Of a stretch of DNA of 64,000 bases, positions 57,196-64,000 are shown piece by piece (position 1 is the first letter of the stretch; each line of letters starts with the position of its first letter). This stretch comes from Crocodylus rhombifer. Its lineage: Eukaryota; Chordata; Crocodylia; Crocodylidae. The notes beneath the pieces were generated by a model. That model was not told where the DNA came from, did no database searches, and saw only the letters and a program-made list of their open reading frames with translations. Both the position numbers and the translations under genes were made by a program. The stretch covers positions 1 through 64,000 of the forward strand of contig JAVSML010025221.1 of assembly GCA_038503035.1 (NCBI GenBank), written 5' to 3'.

Positions 57196-57689
57196 TGTTA
57201 TAGCACCTGAATCCTGCTCTCAATCTCTCTTTCTCTTTGAAAAGGTCTGAGTTTCATATTGCTGTAGACCAGTAACATTTTGAACTCTCAAAAAACCTTT
57301 GCAGGACAGCAAAATCATTCTGCCACAGAAATAATGTGAACCTGAACCTTTGTGCAATCCTTCCTTCTCAATAGTCCCTCAGCTTATTCCCTTTTGTACT
57401 CTCCCTGATGGGCATTTTCTTTGCACAAATCCAGATACAATCTACAAACCCTAACCAGGGACAAGAGTCACCTTGCTTAATTTAATGCAAATCTTGTATA
57501 ACTTCAGTGAAATAGGAAATTAATTCAAATTGGTTTAATGGATGAGAATCTGGTAAATGGATTAATTTTTACTAGGCACAACCGACCCTCTGATCAGTTA
57601 GTGTGTAAACTGAGTAACTACAGTGAATGTACATAAGTTGAGGATCTTCAGAAAAAGCTGTCAGCAAACTCAGGGTTAGGTTGAATAGG
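57196..57689. other. non-coding stretch without recognised features
   Basis: No feature recognised between the tRNA-like palindrome and an old CR1. Confidence 0.35.
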
Positions 57690-57845
57690 AGAAGGTCTCA
57701 GAGGACTGAAGAAGGGTAAATGTAGTACTTAACTTTAACAAGGAGGACCTGAGGAATTATAAACCTGCAAATGTAACATCAATTCTGAGAAAGATACTAG
57801 AACAAATGGTTAAACAACTAATTTATAAGCACTTAGAGCCAGATT
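57690..57845 (+). mobile_element. old CR1 LINE, RT start fragment (mosaic part 1)
   Basis: AACAAGGAGGACCTGAGGAA plus TTATAAACCTGCAAATGTAA corresponds to the DPGNYRPVSLTS region of CR1 RT. The next bases (AAAGATACTAGAACAAATGG) fit the segment after it. Heavily mutated. The copy seems to continue at 58360 and 59325. Confidence 0.65.
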
Positions 57846-58359
57846 CTTTTCCATTTATTAGGCATGTAAAAGGACTCCAGCCAGTGATTTCTAGAGCGTG
57901 TGCTGTGTTACACTAGTGTACCATGAGAGGGATGGAAGTGTGCCATGAAAAATGGGCTGAATTGGGTACTGGGTGGGCCAGCCCTGTGCAGCAGAATGGG
58001 GTCCTAGCTCCACCAGCTCTGTGCAGGGGGGGATGGGGCTACAGCTGCAGACTGGTGAGTGAAATGAGCTGCCAGTTTTAATCTGAGAAACAGGTGTGCC
58101 CCAGGCATCAGAAGTTGGGGAAAAACTGACTTAAGTGCTTAAGTGTGACTATAAAACAGTTAATGCAAAAGGTGGAATCTCCTCCTTCCAGTTGCTTTCT
58201 GTGACTCATTCTTAAAGATGATATTTTGTTACAAAAGCAGATGTTCATGGGTTTTCAGGACTTGAGCAGGGTGGAATAGAGAGGTGCACATAGGGACATA
58301 AATCCATTTGGATGCCCTGTAGATGGAATGAAATCTGGCCCTTACAGTATAAAAAGGAA
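57846..58359. other. sequence interrupting an old CR1
   Basis: About 510 bp between two CR1 RT pieces. It has GTGTGCTGTGTTACACTAGT and GTGTACCATGAGAGGG near 57900 and a G-rich stretch near 58030, so an inserted DNA transposon is likely but not identified. Confidence 0.4.
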
Positions 58360-58550
58360 ATAAGACACAGTCAGTATAGATATGTCAAGAGAAGCTAGTG
58401 TCAAAACAATTTAATGTTTCATTTTTGATGTGGTAACTGGCTTAGAGGATAACAGGGAAGCAGATGTGCTATATCATGACTGAATAAGGGTTTTGACCCT
58501 ATCCCAGAGGACTTTCTCATATGCAGATGGGAAATATGTTCTACAGTGGT
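58360..58550 (+). mobile_element. old CR1 LINE, RT palm fragment (mosaic part 2)
   Basis: GTCAAAACAATTTAATGTTT through GTGCTATATCATGACTGAAT and AGGGTTTTGACCCTATCCCA corresponds to the RT segment around LDFRKAFDTVSH. The catalytic aspartate region is degraded. Confidence 0.6.
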
Positions 58551-58560
58551 GCCCATGCTT

Positions 58561-58795
58561 AGATTTCATAGATTTCATAGATTTCTAGGGTGGTCAGGGA
58601 CCTATTAGACCATCCAGTCCAACCCCCTGCTCTGGGCAGGAAAGAGCGTTGGGGTCAAGTGACCCCAGCCATATGCTTGTCTAATCTCCTCTTGAACACC
58701 TCCAAGGTAGGGGCAAGCACAACCTCCCTTGGAAGTCCATTCCATATTTTGGCAATCCTTACCATAACAAATTTATTCCTGATGTCTTTCTAGTT
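58561..58795 (-). mobile_element. CR1 LINE 3' end inserted in an older CR1, minus strand
   Basis: The 3' repeats (AGATTTCATAGATTTCATAG) are at 58561. Then come antisense CCATCCAGTCCAACCCCCTG, CTGCTCTGGGCAGGAAAGAG and TCCAAGGTAGGGGCAAGCAC. The copy is 5'-truncated at about 58795. It lies between RT fragments of an older plus-strand CR1. Confidence 0.88.
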
Positions 58796-58859
58796 TTACA
58801 GGCGAGATAAGCACCGTCGGGCTGGTCCGGGGCTAGACTGAACTCCATGCTGTGTCTGC

Positions 58860-59110
58860 CCAGCCCTGTGTGCCCAGATAGGGCCCCATGTAGCCTCAGA
58901 TGACCCCTGTATGCTGGGATTGGGGCCTGGTGCTGACCTCTTATACTGGATTTGGCCCCTGGGGCCTCATGTGTGGGATCAGGCCCCACATCAACCCCAC
59001 CCACTGGGATTGGGCCCTGTGGCCCAGTGCCATCTCCTCCTGGTCCTCTGTGCCAGGATCAAGCTCCAGGACCCAGTGCCATCCCTGTATGCCGGGAGCA
59101 GGACCTGAGC
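58860..59110. repeat. degenerate GC-rich tandem repeat
   Basis: Motifs like TGCTGGGATTGGGGCCTGGT, CACTGGGATTGGGCCCTGTG and TGCCAGGATCAAGCTCCAGG recur about every 40-50 bp with CAGTGCCAT between them. A decayed minisatellite of about five units. Confidence 0.6.
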
Positions 59111-59324
59111 ACCTAATTAGTGCACAGGTCTAGAGTCCAGAAATTTGGCGGTTGGGGAGTACTGCCACGACTCCACTGCCACTAAATTTTTGGATGTGGG
59201 GAATCCTGAAACTGTATGATGTGGAGCCAGGGCCTGGATCTGACCCGTAGGCTGGGGGCTGAGCATCCCTATTCTATAAGATGTTACCATAAAATGAATG
59301 TCCAAACAAGTGAAAAATATTTTT

Positions 59325-59530
59325 TTTCAGAGAGCAGTTATGAGTGGTTGCTTTCAAATTGGAGAGACACTTCAAGTGTGATCTGGAAGGGGTCAGCCCT
59401 TGGCCTGGTTCTGTCTGATATTTTCTTTACTAACTCAGATAATGGGGTAGAAAACACACTGAAAACACTTCAGATGATACCAAGCCAGGGGGGAGGGGAG
59501 TTGCAAGGATTTTGGAAGACCAGAATTAAA
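59325..59530 (+). mobile_element. old CR1 LINE, RT fragment (mosaic part 3)
   Basis: The frame includes LSDIFFTNSDNGVENTLKTL and LQMIPSQ, a decayed version of the RT segment around FNIFISDLDEGVESTLFKFA plus DDTK. It follows naturally from parts 1 and 2 once the insertions are removed. It ends before another CR1 begins at about 59600. Confidence 0.7.
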
Positions 59531-59599
59531 GTGAAAGTTAATGAAACAAAGTCTAACTCATTATGCAGTGAAAGCTGAATTAACCAATGAGAGGAAACT

Positions 59600-60690
59600 C
59601 AAACTTGGCTGCATCACAGTCCAATGGGTGGGGAATTGGCTCTGAGGCTGGACTCAGAGAGTGGTGATTGATGGAAATGAATCATGATGGTGCTTCATGA
59701 TCAGTGGTGTCCCACAAGGCTCTGTCCTTGGACCTGTTCTCTTTAATGTCTTTATCAACAATGTGGATTTTGGTGTCAGAAGCACACTGGCCAAGTTTGT
59801 CGATGACACCAAACTTTGGGGGACAGTGTCTACACCTGAGGATAGGAAGGTGATCCAGGCTGACTTGGATAGGCTGAAAAAGTGGGCAGATTCAAACCTG
59901 ATGATATTCAATACAAATATAAGGTACTCCACCTTGGGAACTACACCCCCCTCCCCTGCACCATGCTTGTAGGCTTGGCAGTGCTACACTTGCTACCACC
60001 AAGGCTGAAAGTGATTTGGGGGTCATGGTTGACCACAGGATGAACATGAGCCACCAATGCAGTGTCACAGCTGGTAAAGCAAATCAAACTCTGGATTGCA
60101 TCTATAGATGCTTCTCAAGTAAATCTCAGGATGCCATCCTCCTGCTGTACTCGGTCTTCATGAGGCCACAGCTGGAGTACTGCATTCAGTTGTGGGCTCC
60201 ACAATTCAAGAAGGATGTGGAGAAGCTTGAGAGAGTCCAGAGGAGAGCCACACACATGATCAGAGGGCAGGAAAACAGGCCTTATGATGAGAGGCTGAGA
60301 GCTATGAGACTCTTCAGTGTGGAAAAGCGCAAGCTCAGGTGGCCGGTGGCTGCCTATAAGTACATCGGGGTATGCATCAGGATCTGGGGGAACGTCTGTT
60401 CACCAGAGTGCCCCAAGGGATGACAAGGACCAACAGTCACAAAGTCTTCTAAGACCATTTTAAGGAAAAACTTCTTTACTGTCTGAGCCCCCAAGGCCTG
60501 AAATAGTCTCCCTCCAAAGATGGTGCAAGCACCTCCTCTGGACTCCTTTAAGAAGTATTTGGACACTTATCTTGCTGGGATCCTTTGACCCTAGCTGACT
60601 TCCCTCCCTTGGGGCCAGGCACTGGACTTGATGATCTCCTGAGGTCCCTTCCAGCCTTAATGTCCATGAAATCTATGATATCTATGAAAC
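59600..60690 (+). mobile_element. CR1 LINE 3' third, plus strand
   Basis: RT core and tail: SGVPQGSVLGPVLFNVFINN near 59703 and FVDDTKLWG (the FADD alanine changed to valine) near 59796. Then come QADLDRLKKWADSNLMIFNT and, in a second frame from 60016, MGVMVDHRMNMSHQCSVTAG to RRATHMIRGQENRPYDERLR. Frameshifts occur near 59935 and 60340. The 3' UTR (GGGCCAGGCACTGGACTTGA) ends with ATGAAATCTATGATATCTAT at 60665-60685. The copy is 5'-truncated and inactive. Confidence 0.92.
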
Positions 60691-63301
60691 CTTTTGCAAA
60701 CTTTATGAAGGAAAAGCTAAACACATAGCTGCAAAATGTAGAATAACTGAGTAGATTGCAACACTGCTGAAAAGGATGAGTCATCAATGTGATGCAAAAT
60801 CTTGAGTGGCATCCTTCTGTGCTTTCTGCCTCTGCAAAGGGGAATCAACCCAGTATTGCCATGCATAGGCCCCCCCTGTGCATTTTTCACTAGTGAACTG
60901 AGAGTCTGATCTAATACCTCTTGAAGTGAATGGGCACTTTCCATTGGCTAAAAATGGAAATTGGAACAGTTCCTCATACTTTGTTTTATTAGACACATTA
61001 TACCATGAAGACTGAAGTTCTCCTTACCAGCCTCTTTCAAACCATTTACCTAGGTAATACATATAATTATTTATTTCTTATCTTTATTGGCTCAACTGTA
61101 TAGTCAGGAGAGCTGTTTGACAAACTTCTGGGCATCAAGAGCTCTTTCTTAGGTCTGAGCAACCTGTCAGTTCCTCACACATCCAGGTGGAATTCATAGC
61201 ATTGCAAAGGGCATACAGTAGGCCTTAGACATCAAGAATGGCCGACTGGTATCCTCAAATAAAGGCCCAAAGTGGAGTTTTAATGGGTCGGACAGTTTGT
61301 TCAGGCCTTTGGCATTGTGGTTATTTCCAGGCATCAGAAGCCATGACGTCATGATAGTCACAGGGCAGCAAAGGATGGTTACATGCTAAATACTATCCAT
61401 CTGATTCTGCACACTAAGCACAGACAAAATTCCCACGAAAAAATAAGGAGCAAACTTCCATTCAGAATAAACCATAAGCATTACAGGACTGGACCTTGGA
61501 TAGGCTTAAAAACATGTTATATAATGTTATGTTATGTTATGTGCATAAAACATGTTTGTACTGAGAAACAGGAACCCTGGAAAGAGCTCTGGATTTTATT
61601 CTCCAGTCAAAAAAATATGGGGCAGGAGCTTCACTTTCAGGAGACAATGTGAGTCCTCTAATAAAGACAAGCCAAGACAAGACTCCAGCAGCTACTGGAG
61701 CAGCACTATAAGTTCCTGAGAGCTTTCACACCCAATAATGACTACTGTAAACTGCTTGTGTCTCCAGACAGAAGAGGAAGGATTGTCAAGGGGATTATCA
61801 ATGTGCCTAGCATATGGTGAAAAGAGGCTGGAGGATACCTTGGTGAGGTTAGAGTCATTAAAAGTGAAATTTGGAAGCAGAATCTAGTCAATTTAGCTAT
61901 GACAAAAAGAAGTAATATTAGGTGAAAAGCAATGGGTAGAAAAGAAAGGACTAAGTACAAAGGCTTAGTAATAAAGGTACAGAATCGTTATGAAAGTGCC
62001 ACACAATTTCATAGCTAAGGCTGAAATCATTTAAGAACTTGAGCACTCTGTGATGATTTTTGGTCCTGAACTACCTTAATAAAGGAAGTTAAACTCTTTG
62101 GACATTCTACATGGTTAAATTCCACTGGCATCATGTGTATTGGCAGCACTGAAGAAATTTGATTTAAGCAGCAGGACTGGGGACAGCTTTTCCTGTCTAA
62201 GGATTGTTGAAGACTATCATTAGCTATTGTCTAAGAACCTCTCTGCAAGTCCTGGAGGGAGCATTTCTGAGGTAAGAAGAGTGTGTGAGAGTTGGGTAGC
62301 AGCTTACAACACTGTAAAGATTGCAGGCAATGCTATGGCTAGCAGAGCAGCCAAGTGAGGCTCTCTGAATTATGGCAGAGGTTTCTCCAGCTCTAAGATC
62401 AGCTGAGGACTGAGAGTCTGAAAAGATGGTTATAGCTACTGGAGTGCTTTGCTCTGAAGTTACTGCTTCAGGACTATTTATAAACTATTTTTCTAAAACA
62501 TATTTTGAAGTCCTTTTGAAGTTAATGCTGCTTCTTCCTTTTTCGCTTCCTGTCCTTTTTTTCTGAGTGTTTCTACTTTCTATTTAATTCATGCCAGTTT
62601 CAGTTCTCTTTCTAATTCATTAAGTTTATTTTATACTTATTTGGTCATATATGTCAAAAACCCATCTGGGCACCAGGAGGGTTCCCCAGAACCCTGAGTT
62701 TTTCCTTGCTGGTCCTTACTTGTCCCAAGGAACAGACCAAAGTTTCCCTGAGATAACTCCTTCTCCCTGCAAACCTCAGTTTCACTGCTCTTATATTAGA
62801 CCCCATAGCTGTGAAAAGGGAATTTCTGCCAGCTTTATGTGGCCTCTTCTTGGGGTTATGAAATATATTTTTGGTCCCTCTTTCTGTACAAAAGTCTAGC
62901 CTGGAATATCACCCATTCAGAAATTACTCTTTCCATAGGCAATCAGTAAGGAAACAAAATAACAGATTTAGTATGTAGGATAAGAGAATTACACAAGAAA
63001 AACTGGCCATAAATTTGAAGACAGAAAAACAAGACAAGTATTCTCTTATCTGGTTACACCCTACCCCTCCCAAAAGTTCTGCCAGTCTTTTTTGAGATCA
63101 GCATTCCTGCTGATTCTATCAGCTTTGACTGCTGAGGCCTTGGACCCTGGGATCCTTCCTCAGCCTAACAAAATCCAAAAGACATGATCCTATAGACTCT
63201 AAGGAACCTCCAAAATCAGCCCCCTCGCCCTCCATCAGCATTATTCAATTATTCTAATTGCTCATGAGTCATAGAGACCTTCAGAAGTTTCTGGTCTCCC
63301 T
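60691..63301. other. non-coding stretch without recognised features
   Basis: About 2.6 kb with no exon or repeat recognised, except a short TTATG tandem run at about 61524-61550. Confidence 0.35.
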
Positions 63302-63411
63302 GGGTGTTTATACACTTGCCCCAGGAATGGGGCAGAGGGGTGCTTTAGTTAGAGCAGATCCAGGAGCTGCTCTAATTAAAGCACTTGGAGCGTCATGTGT
63401 ATCAGCATCCC
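63302..63411. mobile_element. small MITE (about 110 bp)
   Basis: The left end GGGTGTTTATACACTTGCC and the right end GCGTCATGTGTATCAGCATC plus CC are imperfect inverted repeats. The inner GGTGCTTTAGTTAGAGCAGA pairs with GAGCTGCTCTAATTAAAGCA, so most of the element folds back. No target site duplication seen. Confidence 0.6.
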
Positions 63412-63816
63412 TGCACTGAAAAATGGCGGTGGGGGTGCTTTAACTTAAGCTTGTGTAATTACCACTCCAGCAGACTCATGCTGTGCCCATCATGGCACTT
63501 GTAGTTTCGTAAACCCCTCACAGCCTGGGGAATAGCAGCTTGCGCTGCCAAGCCCCCATGGCCTGGGGGCATAGCAGGCTGTGTGGATCCCCCCCTCCCT
63601 GTCCCTTGGGGCAGCAATGCAGCAGGAGGGGCAGCAATGCAACAGGATAGGCAGCAACACCCCAGATGTATAGGGACAGGTGGCGGCCCAAACAGGCAAA
63701 GACGCCTGTTCAGGCTGCTCAGTTATCTGGCATATTTTGTTACCTGGCACCCTCCATTCCCTGTGGTTAAGGGATAACAAAGCTTTTACTGTATATCTAT
63801 ATATATAGATCTAGAT
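63412..63816. other. non-coding stretch
   Basis: Includes a local duplication around GCAGCAATGCAGCAGGA and GCAGCAATGCAACAGGA (63612-63645) and an AT dinucleotide-rich patch at 63793-63808. Confidence 0.45.
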
Positions 63817-64000
63817 CAGGGGTGGGCCATTATTTCGGGCGGAGAGCCGCTTACCCAGTTTTGGCAAACTGTCGAGGGCCACATGGGTAGTCCTGCCCCT
63901 TGACAGGTGCCTCACCCTCTGGACACCATCTTGGGATCCAATGTCTCAGGGCCAGCACCAGTGGGGCCCAGAGCAGAGCGCAGGCTGGCAGGGGTCTGTG
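63817..64000. mobile_element. hAT-like transposon, left end only (runs off the window)
   Basis: The terminus CAGGGGTGGGCCATTATTTC is typical of hAT elements and similar to the ends of 33119-33672. It is preceded by ATCTAGAT (63809-63816), the expected target duplication on this side. The right end lies outside the window. Confidence 0.7.

Noticed and set aside
57080..57240. A tRNA gene
   Set aside because: A- and B-box-like motifs exist but the cloverleaf cannot be formed properly and both arms are inverted copies; better called a tRNA-like repeat.

Overview
This is eukaryotic, probably sauropsid, nuclear DNA and almost entirely non-coding. The dominant repeats are CR1 LINEs at every stage of decay. 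With them are many short non-autonomous hAT-like DNA transposons, Penelope-like (PLE) remnants and one candidate solo LTR. No L1 or Alu-like sequence was recognised. CR1 dominance plus a rich non-autonomous DNA transposon load fits a crocodilian best and a turtle next. The species call is an inference from repeat content. No operons, ribosome binding sites, CRISPR arrays, rRNA genes or convincing tRNA genes were seen.

Layout. 1-7.4 kb: intergenic or intronic AT-rich DNA with three CR1 remnants. 7.4-8.2 kb: a fully foldback hAT-like element. 9.1-10.1 kb: a large inverted duplication. 12.4-13.8 kb: an interrupted CR1 and a hAT element. 15.4-20.7 kb: a 188-bp MITE, a PLE remnant with a GIY-YIG-like tail, a 297-bp MITE, a second foldback element and a CR1 3' end. 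23.2-27.3 kb: a GC-rich mosaic of nested inverted-repeat elements. 29.0-31.3 kb: a second PLE area with a foldback element and a MITE inserted. 32.3-33.7 kb: two hAT elements with target site duplications. 34.3 kb: a compact hairpin. 34.7-35.8 kb: an LTR-like unit. 36.4-38.4 kb: a CR1 and a hAT-like element flanked by an inverted pair. 41.7-49.3 kb: a young CR1 nested inside an older, near full-length CR1. 51.0-53.1 kb: a CR1 on the minus strand. 53.9-55.6 kb: two elements rich in TTACTGCACAGTA. 55.9-56.2 kb: a probable host terminal coding exon on the minus strand. 57.1-60.7 kb: a tRNA-like palindrome and a CR1 mosaic. 63.3-64.0 kb: a small MITE and the start of a hAT element that leaves the window.

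The best-preserved coding sequence is CR1 ORF2 at 42206-45057. It has an APE-type endonuclease followed by a reverse transcriptase with an intact FADD motif, broken by one apparent 1-base frameshift. Around the young CR1 there is an exact 43-bp direct repeat, consistent with a long target site duplication and a recent insertion. The only host gene signal is the exon at 55891-56174. Its gene was not recognised.
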